This document shows positions 14,801 to 29,699 of a DNA stretch of 64,000 bases, in pieces; the first letter of the stretch is position 1; each line of letters begins with the position of its first letter. Origin of the DNA: Atherix ibis (lineage: Eukaryota > Arthropoda > Insecta > Diptera > Athericidae); the NCBI GenBank assembly GCA_958298945.1, contig OY282608.1, positions 21,243,933-21,307,932 of the forward strand, given 5' to 3'. A program made the position numbers and the translations under genes. Under the pieces are notes generated by a model, which worked only from the letters and a program-made list of their open reading frames with translations, did no database searches and was not told the DNA's origin.

Positions 14801-17800
14801 AACCAACAAAGCAACAAGCCAACAAGCCAACAAACCAACAAACCAACAAGCCAACAAACCAATAAACCAACAAGCCAACAAGTCAACAAACCAACAAACC
14901 AACAAACCAATAAGCCAACAAACCAACAAACCAACAAGCCAACAAACCAACAAACCAACAAACCAACAAACCAACAAACCAACAAGCCAACAAGCCAACA
15001 AACCAACAAACCAACAAGCCAACAAACCAGCAAACCAACAAGCCAACAAACCAACAAACCAACATGCCAACAAACCAACAAACTAAGTAACCAACAAGCC
15101 AACAAACCAACAAACCAACAAGCCAACAAGCCAACAAGCCAACAAGCCAACAAACCAACAAACCAACAAACCAACAAACCAAGTAACAAAAAAACCAACA
15201 AACCATCAAACGAACAAAGCAACAAACCAACAAACCAACAAACCAACAAGCCAACAAACCAACAAACAAATAAACCAACAAACCAACAAACAAATAAACC
15301 AACAAACCAACAAACCAACAAACCAACAAACCAACAAACCAACAAACCAAAAAACCAACAAACCAACAAGCCAACAAGCCAACAAACCAACAAGCCAACA
15401 AGCCAACAAACCAACAAACCAACAAGCCAACAAACCAACAAACCAACAAACCAACAAACCAACAAGCCAACAAATCAACAAACAAATAAACCAACAAACC
15501 CAAAAACCAACAAACCAACAAACCAACAAACCAACAAACCAACAAACCAACAAGCCAACAAACCAACAAACCAACAAACCAACAAACCAACAAACAAATA
15601 AACCAACAAACCAACAAACCAACAAACCAACAAACCAACAAACCAAAAAACCAACAAGTTAACAAGCCAACAAACCAACAAACTAACAAACCAACAAACG
15701 AACTAATCAACAAATCAACAAACTAAGTAACCAACAAGCCAACAAACCAACAAACCAACAAGCCAACAAGCCAACAAACCAACAAACCAACAAGCCAACA
15801 AACCAACAAACCAACAAACTAACAAACCAACAAACCAACAAACCAACAAACCAATAAGCCAACAAACCAACAAACAAATAAACCAACAAACCAAAACACC
15901 AACAAACCAACAAACCAACAAGCCAACAAACCAACAAACGCACAAACCAACAAACCAAGTAACCAACAAGCCAACAAACCAACAAACCAAAAACCGACAA
16001 GCCAACAAACCAACAAACCAACAAGCCAACAAACCAACAAACCAACAAACCAAAAAACAAACAAGCCAACAAGCCAACAAACCAACAAACCAATAAACCA
16101 ACAAGCCAACAAACCAACAAGCCAACAAGCCAACAAACCAACAAACCAACAAACCAACAAGCCAACAAACCAACAAACCAACAAACCAAGTAACCAAAAA
16201 GCTCACAAACTAACAAACCAACAAGCCAACAAGCCAACAAGCCAACAAACCAACAAACCAACAAACCAACAAACCAACAAACCAACAAACCAACAAACCA
16301 ACAAGCCAACAAACCAACAAACCAACAAACCAACAAACCAACAAACCAAGTAACCAAAAGGCCAACAAACTAACAAACCAACAAGCCAACAAGCCAACAA
16401 GCCAACAAACCAACAAGCCAACAAACCAACAAACCAACAAAGCAACAAGCCAACAAGCCAACAAACCAAGTAACCAAAAGGCCAACAAACTAACAAACCA
16501 ACAAGCCAACAAGCCAACAAACCAACAAGCCAACAAACCAACAAACCAACAAACCAACAAACCAACAAACCAACAAACCAACAAACCAACATGCCAACAA
16601 ACCAACAAACTAAGTAACCAACAAGCCAACAAACCAACAAACCAACAAACCAACATGCCAACAAACCAACAAACTAAGTAACCAAAAAGCCAACAAACCA
16701 ACAAACCAACAAGCCAACAAGCCAACAAACCAACAAACCAACAAACCAACAAGCAAACAAACCAACAAGCCAACAAACCAACAAACCAACAAGCCAACAA
16801 GCCAACAAACCAACAAACCAACAAACCAACAAGCCAACAAACCAATAAACCAACAAGCCAACAAACCAACAAGCCAACAAGCCAAAAAACCAACAAACCA
16901 ACAAGCCAACAAGCCAACAAACCAACAAACAAACAAAGCAACAAGCCAACAAGCCAACAAACCAACAAACTAACAAACCAACAAACGAACTAATCAACAA
17001 ATCAACAAACTAAGTAACCAACAAGCCAACAAACCAACAAACCAACAAGCCAACAAGCCAACAAACCAACAAACCAACAAGCCAACAAACCAACAAACCA
17101 ACAAACTAACAAACCAACAATCCAACAAACCAACAAACCAATAAGCCAACAAACCAACAAACAAATAAACCAACAAACGAAAACACCAACAAACCAACAA
17201 ACCAACAAGCCAACAAACCAACAAACCAACAAACCAACAAACCAAGTAACCAACAAGCCAACAAACCAACAAACCAAAAACCGACAAGCCAACAAACCAA
17301 CAAACCAACAAGCCAACAAACCAACAAACCAACAAACCAACAAACAAACAAGCAAACAAGCCAACAAACCAACAAACCAACAAACCAACAAGCCAACAAA
17401 CCAACAAGCCAACAAACCAACAAACCAACAAACCAACAAGCCAACAAACCAACAAACCAACAAACCAAGTAACCAAAAAGCTCACAATTTAACAAACTAA
17501 CAAACCAGCAAGCCAACAAGCCAACAAGCCAACAAACCAACAAACCAACAAACCAACAAACCAACAAACCAACAAACCAACAAGCCAACAAACCAACAAA
17601 CCAACAAACCAACAAACCAACAAACCAACAAACCAAGTAACCAAAAGGCCAACAAACTAACAAACCAACAAGCCAACAAGCCAACAAACCAACAAGCCAA
17701 CAAACCAACAAACCAACAAAGCAACAAGCCAACAAGCCAACAAACCAAGTAACCAAAAGGCCAACAAATTAACAAACCAACAAGCCAACAAGCCAACAAA

Positions 17801-18800
17801 CCAACAAGCCAACAAACCAACAAACCAACAAACCAACAAACCAACAAACCAACAAACCAACAAACCAACATGCCAACAAACCAACAAACCAACAAGCCAA
17901 CAAGCCAACAAACCAACAAACCAACAAACCAACAAGCCAACAAACCAACAAGCCAACAAACCAACAAACCAACAAGCCAACAAGCCAACAAACCAACAAA
18001 CTAACAAACCAACAAGCCAACAAACCAACAAACAAACAAGCCAACAAGCCAACAAACCAACAAACCAACAAAGCAACAAGCCAACAAACCAACAAGCCAA
18101 CAAACCAACAAACCAACAAACCAACAAGCCAACAAACCAACAAACCAACAAACCAAGTAACCAAAAAGCTCACAAACTAACAAACTAACAAACCAGCAAG
18201 CCAACAAGCCAACAAGCCAACAAACCAACAAACCAACAAACCAACAAACCAACAAGCCAACAAACCAACAAACCAACAAACCAACAAACCAACAAACCAA
18301 CAAACCAAGTAACCAAAAGGCCAACAAACTAACAAACCAACAAGCCAACAAGCCAACAAACCAACAAGCCAACAAACCAACAAACCAACAAAGCAACAAG
18401 CCAACAAGCCAACAAACCAAGTAACCAAAAGGCCAACAAATTAACAAACCAACAAGCCAACAAGCCAACAAATTAACAAGCCAACAAACCAACAAACCAA
18501 CAAACCAACAAACCAACAAACGAACAAACCAACAAACCAACATGCCAACAAACCAACAAACCAACAAGCCAACAAGCCAACAAACCAACAAACCAACAAA
18601 CCAACAAGCCAACAAACCAACAAGCCAACAAACCAACAAACCAACAAGCCAACAAGCCAACAAACCAACAAACTAACAAACCAACAAGCCAACAAACCAA
18701 TAAACCAACAAGCCAACAAACCAAGAAACCAACAAACCAACAAGCCACCAAGCCAACAAACCAACAAACCAACAAAGCAACAAGCCAACAAACCAACAAG
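8880..18800. repeat. Array zone 2: mosaic of zone 1 and zone 3 motifs
   Basis: The octamer array continues without a break. I saw no single dominant long duplication here, although blocks resembling each other recur. The catcaaacg marker is at 9696, 11620, 12020 and 15204. The agctcac variant is at 13241, 16200, 17479 and 18167, in the context accaagta, accaaaaa, agctcaca rather than the aagcaatc context of zone 1. The string aacaaactaacc followed by aacaaacaaac occurs near 10,510 and 14,210. It looks like the precursor of the cacacaaac marker of zone 3. It holds no gene or unique sequence. Confidence 0.6.
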
Positions 18801-19505
18801 CCAACAAACCAACAAACCAACAAACAAACTAACACACAAACAAACAAGCCAACAAGCCAACAAACCAACAAACCAACAAACCAACAAACAAACTAACACA
18901 CAAACAAACAAGCCAACAAGCCAACAAACCAACAAACCAACAAACCAACAAACCAACAAACCAAGTAACCAACAAGCCAACAAACCAACAAACCAACAAG
19001 CCAACAAACCAACAAACAAATAAACCAACAAGCCAACAAGCCAACAAACCAACAAACCAACAAAGCAACAAACCATAAAACCAACAAACCAAAAAACCAA
19101 CAAACCAACAAACCATCAAACGAACAAAGCAACAAGCCAACAAGCCAACAAACCAACAAACCAACAAGCCAACAAACCAACAAACCAACAAGCCAACAAG
19201 CCAACAAACCAACAAACCAACAAACCAACAAGCCAACAAACCAGCAAACCAACAAGCCAACAAACCAACAAACCAACAAACCAACAAACCAACAAGCAAA
19301 CAAGCCAACAAACCAACAAACCAACAAGCCAACAAACCAACGAACCAACAAGCCAACAAACCAACAAACCAACAAACCAACATGCCAACAAACCAACAAA
19401 CTAAGTAACCAACAAGCCAACAAACCAACAAACCCACAAGCCAACAAGCCAACAAACCAACAAACCAACATATCAACAAACCAAGTAACCAACAAACCAA
19501 AAAAC

Positions 19506-20600
19506 TATCAAACGAACAAAGCAACAATACAACAAACCAAAAAACCAACAAACCAACAAACCAACAAACAAATAAACCAACAAACCAACAAACAAATAAA
19601 CCAACAAACCAACAAACCAACAAAAAAACAAACCAACAAACCAAAAAACCAACAAACCAACAAACTAACAAGCCAACAACCCAACAAACTAACAAGCCAA
19701 CAAACCAACAAACCAACAAACCAACAAACCAACAAGGCAACAAACCAACAAACCTACAAACCAACAAACCAACAAGCCAACAAACCAACAAATAAATAAA
19801 CAAACAAACAAAAAAACCAACAAACCAACAAACCAACAAACCAACAAACCAACAAACCAACAAACCAACAAACCAACAAGCCAACAAACCAACAAACAAA
19901 TAAACCAACAAACCAACAAACCAACAAACCAACAAACCAAAAAACCAAAAAACCAACAAACCAACAAGCCAACAAGCCAACAAACCAACAAACGAACTAA
20001 TCAACAAACTAACAAACCAACAAACCAACAAACCAACAAACCAACAAGCCAATAAACCAACAAACAAATAAACCAACAATTCAAAAAACCAACAAACCAA
20101 CAAACCAACAAACCAACAAACCAAGTAACCAACAAGCCAACAAACCAACAAGCCAACAAACCAACAAACCAACAAGCCAACAAGCCAACAAACCAACAAA
20201 CCAACAAACCAACAAGCCAACAAACCAATAAACCAACAAGCCAACAAACCAACAAACCAACAAACCAACAAGCCACCAAGCCAACAAACCAACAAACCAA
20301 CAAACCAACAAGCCAACAAACCAACAAGCCAACAAACCAACAAACCAACAAACCAAATAACCAAAAAGCCAGCAAACTAACAAACCAACAAGCCAACAAG
20401 CCAACAAACCAACAAACCAACAAAGCAACAAACCAACAAACCAACAAACCAACAAACCAACAAGCCAACAAGCCAACAAACCAACAAACCAACAAGCCAA
20501 CAAGCCAACAAACCAACAAAGCAACAAACCAACAAACCAACAAACCAACAAACCAACAAACCAACAAACCAACAAGCCAACAAACCAACAAACTAACAAA
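19506..20600. repeat. About 1.1-kb duplicated block in zone 3, copy A
   Basis: The block begins with the unusual tatcaaacga form of the marker, followed by an acaatacaac string. It recurs from 22641. The offset is 3,135 bp at the left marker and 3,175 bp near 20,000, so five octamers were gained in copy B or lost from copy A. Boundaries are approximate because flanking units are all similar. Confidence 0.6.
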
Positions 20601-22640
20601 TCAACAAACAAACTAACACACAAACAAACAAGCCAACAAGCCAACAAACCAACAAACCAACAAACCAACAAGCCAACAAACCAACAAACCAACAAGCCAA
20701 CAAACCAACAAACAAATAAACCAACAAACCAACAAACCAACAAACCAACAAACCAACAAACCAACAAACCAACAAACCAAAAAACCAACAAACCAACAAG
20801 CCAACAAGCCAACAAACAAACAAGCCAACAAGCCAACAAACCAACAAACCAACAAACCAACAAGCCAACAAACCAACAAGCCAACAAACCAACAAACCAA
20901 CAAACCAACAAGCCAACAAACCAACAAACCAACAAATTAAGTAACCAAAAAGCTCATAAAACTAACAAACCAACAAGCCAACAAGCCAACAAGCCAACAA
21001 ACCAACAAACCAACAAACCAACAAACCAACAAACCAACAAACCAACAAACCAACAAACCAACAAGCCAACAAACCAACAAACCAACAAACCAACAAACCA
21101 AGTAACCAAAAGGCCAACAAACTAACAAACCAACAAGCCAACAAGCCAACAAACCAACAAGCCAACAAACCAACAAACCAACAAAGCAACAAGCCAACAA
21201 GCCAACAAACCAAGTAACCAAAAGGCCAACAATTTAACAAACCAACAAGCCAACAAGCCAACAAACCAACAAGCCAACAAACCAACAAACCAACAAACCA
21301 ACAAACCAACAAACCAACAAACCAACAAACCAACAAACCAACAAACCAACATGCCAACAAACCAACAAACTAAGTAACCAACAAGCCAACAAACCAACAA
21401 ACCAACAAACCAACATGCCAACAAACCAACAAACTAAGTAACCAAAAAGCCAACAAGCCAACAAACCAACAAGCCAACAAGCCAACAAACCAACAAACCA
21501 ACAAACCAACAAGCCAACAAACCAACAAGCCAACAAACCAACAAACCAACAAGCCAACAAGCCAACAAACCAACAAACCAACAAACCATAAAGCCAACAA
21601 ACCAATAAACCAACAAGCCAACAAACCAAGAAACCAACAAACCAACAAGCCACCAAGCCAACAAACCAACAAACCAACAAAGCAACAAGCCAACAAACCA
21701 ACAAGCCAACAAACCAACAAACCAACAAACCAAGTAACCAAAAAGCCAGCAAACTAACAAACCAACAAGCCAACAAGCCAACAAACCAACAAACCAACAA
21801 AGCAACAAACCAACAAACCAACAAACCAACAAACCAACAAACCAACAAGCCAACAAGCCAACAAACCAACAAACCAACAAGCCAACAAGCCAACAAACCA
21901 ACAAACCAACAAAGCAACAAACCAACAAACCAACAAACCAACAAACCAACAAACCAACAAACCAACAAGCCAACAAGCCAACAAACCAACAAACTAACAA
22001 ACCAACAAACAAACTAACACACAAACAAACAAGCCAACAAGCCAACAAACCAACAAACCAACAAACCAACAAACCAAGTAACCAACAAGCCAACAAACCA
22101 ACAAACCAACAAGCCAACAAACAAATAAACCAACAAACCAACAAACCAACAAACCAACAAACCAACAAACCAAAAAACCAACAAACCAACAAGCCAACAA
22201 GCCAACAAACCAACAAACTAACAAACCAACAAACGAACTAATCAACAAATCAACAAACTAGGTAACCAACAAGCCAACAAACCAACAAACCAACAAGCCA
22301 ACAAGCCAACAAACCAACAAACCAACAAGCCAACAAACCAACAAACCAACAAACTAACAAACCAACAAACCAACAAACCAATACGCCAACAAACCAACAA
22401 ACAAATAAACCAACAAACCAAAACACCAACAAACCAACAAACCAACAAACCAACAAACCAACAAACCAAGTAACCAACAAACAACAAACCAACAAACCAA
22501 AAACCGACAAGCCAACAAACCAACAAACCAACAAGCCAACAAACCAACAAACCAACAAGCCAACAAGCCAACAAGCCAACAAACCAACAAACTAACAAAC
22601 CAACATACCAACAAACCAAGTAACCAACAAACCAAAAAAC

Positions 22641-23800
22641 TATCAAACGAACAAAGCAACAATACAACAAACCAAAAAACCAACAAGCCAACAAACCAAC
22701 AAACAAATAAACCAACAAACCAACAAACAAATAAACCAACAAACCAACAAACCAACAAACCAACAAACCAAAAAACCAACAACCCAACAAACTAACAAGC
22801 CAACAAGCCAACAAACCAACAAGCCAACAAACCAACAAACCAACAAACCAACAAGGCAACAAACCAACAAACCAACAAACCAACAAACCAACAAGCCAAC
22901 AAACCAACAAATAAATAAACAAACAAACCAAAAAACCAACAAACCAACAAACCAACAAACCAACAAACCAACAAACCAACAAACCAACAAACCAACAAAC
23001 CCACAAGCCAACAAACCAACAAACCAACAAACCAACAAGCCAACAAACCAACAAACAAATAAACCAACAAACCAACAAACCAACAAACCAACAAACCAAA
23101 AAACCAAAAAACCAACAAACCAACAAGCCAACAAGCCAACAAACCAACAAACTAACAAACCAACAAACGAACTAATCAACAAACTAACAAACCAACAAAC
23201 CAACAAACCAACAAACCAACAAGCCAATAAACCAACAAACAAATAAACCAACAATTCAAAAAACCAACAAACCAACAAACCAACAAACCAACAAACCAAG
23301 TAACCAACAAGCCAACAAACCAACAAGCCAACAAACCAACAAACCAACAAGCCAACAAGCCAACAAACCAACAAACCAACAAACCAACAAGCCAACAAAC
23401 CAATAAACCAACAAGCCAACAAACCAACAAACCAACAAACCAACAAGCCACCAAGCCAACAAACCAACAAACCAACAAAGCAACAAGCCAACAAACCAAC
23501 AAGCCAACAAACCAACAAACCAACAAACCAAGTAACCAAAAAGCCAGTAAACTAACAAACCAACAAGCCAACAAGCCAACAAACCAACAAACCAACAAAG
23601 CAACAAACCAACAAACCAACAAACCAACAAACCAACAAACCAACAAGCCAACAAGCCAACAAACCAACAAACCAACAAGCCAACAAGCCAACAAACCAAC
23701 AAACCAACAAAGCAACAAACCAACAAACCAACAAACCAACAAACCAACAAACCAACAAACCAACAAGCCAACAAGCCAACAAACCAACAAACTAACAAAC
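22641..23800. repeat. About 1.1-kb duplicated block in zone 3, copy B
   Basis: This is the second copy of the block that begins at 19506. It shares the tatcaaacga and acaatacaac variants and the aattcaaaaaacc string (near 20,079 and 23,254) with copy A. A small number of octamer indels separate the copies. Confidence 0.6.
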
Positions 23801-26800
23801 AAACTAACACACAAACAAACAAGCCAACAAGCCAACAAACCAACAAACCAACAAACCAACAAACCAACAAACCAACAAGCCAACAAACCAACAAACCAAC
23901 AAGACAACAAACCAACAAACAAATAAACCAACAAACCAACAAACCAACAAACCAACAAACCAACAAACCAACAAACCAAAAAACCAACAAACCAACAAGC
24001 CAACAAGCCAACAAAACAACAAACGAACAAACCAACAAACGAACTAATCAACAAATCAACAAACTAAGTAACCAACAAGCCAACAAACCAACAAACCAAC
24101 AAGCCAACAAGCCAACAAACCAACAAACCAACAAGCCAACAAACCAACAAACCAACAAACTAACAAACCAACAAACCAACAAACCAACAAACCAACAAAC
24201 CAACAAACAAATAAACCAACAAACCAAAACACCAACAAACCAACAAACCAACAAGCCTACAAACCAACAAACCAACAAACCAATAAACAAACAAGCCAAC
24301 AAGCCAACAAACCAACAAACCAACAAACCAACAATCCAACAAACCAACAAGCCAACAAACCAACAAACCAACAAACCAACAAGCCAACAAACCAACAAAC
24401 CAACAAACCAAGTAACCAAAAAGCTCACAAACTAACAAACCAACAAGCCAACAAGCCAACAAGCCAACAAACCAACAAACCAACAAACCAACAAACCAAC
24501 AAACCAAGAAACCAACAAACCAACAAGCCAACAAACCAACAAACCAACAAACCAACAAACCAACAAACCAAGTAACCAAAAGGCCAACAAACTAACAAAC
24601 CAACAAGCCAACAAGCCAACAAACCAACAAGCCAACAAACCAACAAACCAACAAAGCAACAAGCCAACAAGCCAACAAACCAATTAACCAAAAGGCCAAC
24701 AAATTAACAAACCAACAAGCCAACAAGCCAACAAACCAACAAGCAAACAAACCAACAAACCAACAAACCAACAAACCAACAAACCAACAAACCAACAAAC
24801 CAACAAACCAACATGCCAACAAACCAACAAACTAAGTAACCAACAAGCCAACAAACCAACAAACCAACAAACCAACATGCCAACAAACCAACAAACTAAG
24901 TAACCAAAAAGCCAACAAGCCAACAAACCAACAAGCCAACAAGCCAACAAACCAACAAACCAACAAACCAACAAGCCAACAAACCAACAAGCCAAAAAAC
25001 CAACAAACCAACAAGCCAACAAGCCAACAAACCAACAAACCAACAAACCATAAAGCCAACAAACCAATAAACATACAAGCCAACAAACCAAGAAACCAAC
25101 AAACCAACAAGCCACCAAGCCAACAAACCAACAAACCAACAAAGCAACAAGCCAACAAACCAACAAGCCAACAAACCAACAAACCAACAAACCAACAAAC
25201 CAACAAACCAAGTAACCAAAAAGTCAGCAAACTAACAAACCAACAAGCCAACAAGCCAACAAACCAACAAACCAACAAAGCAACAAACCAACAAACCAAC
25301 AAACCAACAAACCAACAAACCAACAAGCCAACAAGCCAACAAACCAACAAACCAACAAGCCAACAAGCCAACAAACCAACAAACCAACAAAGCAACAAAC
25401 CCACAAACCAACAAACCAACAAACCAACAAACCAACAAGCCAACAAGCCAACAAACCAACAAACTAACAAACCAACAAACAAACTAACACACAAACAAAC
25501 AAGCCAACAAGCCAACAAACCAACAAACCAACAAACCAACAAACCAACAAACCAAGTAACCAACAAGCCAACAAACCAACAAACCAACAAGCCAACAAAC
25601 CAACAAACAAATAAACCAACAAACCAACAAACCAACAAACCAACAAACCAGCAAACCAACAAACCAAAAAACCAACAAACCAACAAGCCAACAAGCCAAC
25701 AAACCAACAAACTAACAAACCAACAAACCAACTAATCAACAAATCAACAAACTAAGTAACCAACAAGCCAACAAACCAACAAACCAACAAGCCAACAAGC
25801 CAACAAACCAACAAACCAACAAGCCAACAAACCAACAAACCAACAAACTAACAAACCAACAAACCAACAAACCAACAAACCAATAAGCCAACAAACCAAC
25901 AAACAAATAAACCAACAAACCAAAACACCAACAAACCAACAAACCAACAAACCAACAAACCAAGTAACCAACAAGCCAACAAACCAACAAACCAAAAACC
26001 CACAAGCCAACAAACCAACAAACCAACAAGCCAACAAACCAACAAACCAACAAGCCAACAAGCCAACAAACCAACAAACTAACAAACCAACAAACAAATT
26101 ATCCAACAAACCAACAAGCCAACAAGCCAACAAACCAACAAACCAACAAACCAACAAACCAAGGAACCAACAAGCCAACAAACCAACAAACAAACAAGCC
26201 AACAAGCCAACAAACCAACAAACCAAGAAGCCAACAAACCAACAAACCAACAAGCCAACAAACCAACAAGCCAACAAACCAAAAAACCAACAAACCAACA
26301 AACCAACAGACCAACAAACCAACAATCCAACAAGCCAACAAGCCAACAAACTAACAAACCAACAAACCAACAAGCCAACAAACCAACAAACCAACAAACC
26401 AAGTAACCAAAAAGCTCACAAACTAACAAGCCAACAAGCCAACAAGCCAACAAGCCAACAAGCCAAAAAACCAACAAACCAACAAACCAACAAACCAACA
26501 AACCAACAAACCAACAAGCCAACAAACCAACAAATCAACAAACCAACAAACCAAGTAACCAAAAAGCCAACAAACTAACAAACCAACAAGCCAACAAGCC
26601 AACAAACCAACAAGCCAACAAACCAGCAAACCAACAAAGCAACAAGCCAACAAGCCAACAAACCAAGTAACCAAAAGGCCAACAAACTAACAAACCAACA
26701 AGCCTACAAGCCAACAAACCAACAAGCCAACAAACCAACAAACCAACAAACCAACAAACCAACAAACCAACAAACCAACAAACCAACATGCCAACAAACC

Positions 26801-26806
26801 AACAAA

Positions 26807-27660
26807 CTAAGTAACCAACAAGCCAACAAACCAACAAACCAACAAACCAACATGCCAACAAACCAACAATTTAAGTAACCAAAAAGCCAACAAACCAACA
26901 AACCAACAAGCCAACAAGCCAACAAACCAACAAACCAACAAACCAACAAGCCAACAAACCAACAAGCCAACAAACCAACAAACCAAAAAGCCAACAAGCC
27001 AACAAACCAACAAACCAACAAACCAACAAGCCAACAAACCAATAAACCAACAAGCCAACAAACCAACAAACCAACAAACCAACAAGCCACCAAGCCAACA
27101 AACCAACAAACCAACAAAGCAACAAGCCAACAAACCAACAAGCCAACAAACCAACAAACCAACAAACCAAGTAACCAAAAAGCCAGCAAACTCACAAACC
27201 AACAAGCCAACAAGCCAACAAACCAACAAACCAACAAAGCAACAAACCAACAAACCAACAAACCAACAAACCAACAAGCCAACAAGCCAACAAACCAACA
27301 AACCAACAAACCAACAAACCAACAAGCCAACAAACCAACAAACCAACAAAGCAACAAACCAACAAACCAACAAACCAACAAACCAACAAACCAACAAGCC
27401 AACAAGCCAACAAACCAACAAACTAACAAACCAACAAACAAACTAACACACAAACAAACAAGCCAACAAGCCAACAAACCAACAAACCAACAAACCAAGT
27501 AACCAACAAGCCAACAAACCAACAAACCAACAAGCCAACAAACCAACAAACAAATAAACCACAAACCAACAAACCAACAAACAAACAAACCAACAAACCA
27601 AAAAACCAACAAACCAACAAGCCAACAAGCCAACAAACCAACAAACTAACAAACCAACAA
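26807..27660. repeat. 2,022-bp-offset duplication in zone 3, copy A
   Basis: Landmarks repeat at a constant 2,022 bp. They include the catttaagtaacc-like string (caatttaag near 26,867 and 28,889) and cacacaaac at 27447 and 29469. The shared gccaccaagcc and gccagcaaactcac strings fit the same offset. After about 27,660 the offset becomes 2,031 bp. That step contains the 1-bp loss at 27,558-27,564 in this copy plus one octamer. Confidence 0.7.
27558..27564. repeat. 7-bp unit accacaa: register shift
   Basis: The unit accacaa lies between acaaataa and accaacaa and is one base short, so the octamer register moves by one base downstream. The related block 2 kb downstream has the full-length unit at this place. 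The loss is therefore recent and private to this copy, or is a sequencing error. Confidence 0.85.
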
Positions 27661-28828
27661 ACGAACTAATCAACAAATCAACAAACTAAGTAACCAACAA
27701 GCCAACAAACCAACAAACCAACAAGCCAACAAGCCAACAAGCCAACAAACCAACAAACCAACAAGCCAACAAACCAACAAACCAACAAACTAACAAACCA
27801 ACAAACCAACAAACCAACAAACCAATAAGCCAACAAACCAACAAACAAATAAACCAACAAACCAAAACACCAACAAACCAACAAACCAACAAGCCAACAA
27901 ACCAACAAACCAACAAACCAACAAGCCAACAAACCAACAAACCAAAAACCGACAAGCCAACAAACCAACAAACCAACAAGCCAACAAACCAACAAACCAA
28001 CAAGCCAACAAGCCAACAAACCAACAAACTAACAAACCAACAAACAAACTAACCAACAAACCAACAAGCCAACAAGCCAACAAACCAACAAACGAACAAA
28101 CCAACAAACCAAGTAACCAACAAGCCAACAAACCAACAAACAAACAAACCAACAAGCCAACAAACCAACAAACCAAGAAGCCAACAAACCAACAAACCAA
28201 CAAGCCAACAAACCAACAAGCCAACAAACCAAAAAACCAACAAACCAACAAACCAACAAACCAACAAACCAACAATCCAACAAGCCAACAAACCAACAAA
28301 CCAACAAACCAACAAGCCAACAAACCAACAAGCCAACAAACTAACAAACCAACAAACCAACAAGCCAACAAACCAACAAACCAACAAACCAAGTAACCAA
28401 AAAGCTCACAAACTAACAAACCAACAAGCCAACAAGCCAACAAGCCAAAAAACCAACAAACCAACAAACCAACAAACCAACAAACCAACAAACCAACAAG
28501 CCAACAAACCAACAAACCAACAAACCAACAAACCAACAAACCAACAAACCAACAAACCAACAAACCAAGTAACCAAAAGGCCAATAAACTAACAAACCAA
28601 CAAGCCAACAAGCCAACAAACCAACAAGCCAACAAACCAACAAACCAACAAAGCAACAAGCCAACAAGCCAACAAACCAAGTAACCAAAAGGCCAACAAA
28701 CTAACAAACCAACAAGCCAACAAGCCAACAAACCAACAAGCCAACAAACCAACAAACCAACAAACCAACAAACCAACAAACCAACAAACCAACAAACCAA
28801 CATGCCAACAAACCAACAAACTAAGTAA

Positions 28829-29690
28829 CCAACAAGCCAACAAACCAACAAACCAACAAACCAACAAACCAACATGCCAACAAACCAACAATTTAAGTAA
28901 CCAAAAAGCCAACAAACCAACAAACCAACAAGCCAACAAGCCAACAAACCAACAAACCAACAAACCAACAAGCCAACAAACCAACAAGCCAACAAACCAA
29001 CAAACCAACAAGCCAACAAGCCAACAAACCAACAAACCAACAAACCAACAAGCCAACAAACCAATAAACCAACAAGCCAACAAACCAACAAACCAACAAA
29101 CCAACAAGCCACCAAGCCAACAAACCAACAAACCAACAAAGCAACAAGCCAACAAACCAACAAGCCAACAAACCAACAAACCAACAAACCAAGTAACCAA
29201 AAAGCCAGCAAACTCACAAACCAACAAGCCAACAAGCCAACAAACCAACAAACCAACAAAGCAACAAACCAACAAACCAACAAACCAACAAACCAACAAG
29301 CCAACAAGCCAACAAACCAACAAACCAACAAACCAACAAGCCAACAAGCCAACAAACCAACAAACCAACAAAGCAACAAACCAACAAACCAACAAACCAA
29401 CAAACCAAAAAACCAACAAGCCAACAAGCCAACAAACCAACAAACTAACAAACCAACAAACAAACTAACACACAAACAAACAAGCCAACAAGCCAACAAA
29501 CCAACAAACCAACAAACCAACAAACCAAGTAACCAACAAGCCAACAAACCAACAAACCAACAAGCCAACAAACCAACAAACAAATAAACCAACAAACCAA
29601 CAAACCAACAAACCAACAAACCAACAAACCAACAAACCAAAAAACCAACAAACCAACAAGCCAACAAGCAAACAAACCAACAAACTAACA
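28829..29690. repeat. 2,022-bp-offset duplication in zone 3, copy B
   Basis: This is the second copy of the block at about 26,807. It carries the ordinary 8-bp unit where copy A has the 7-bp accacaa. Isolated substitutions distinguish the copies, for example ccaaaaaacc near 29,405 where copy A has accaacaa. Confidence 0.7.
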
Positions 29691-29699
29691 AACCAACAA

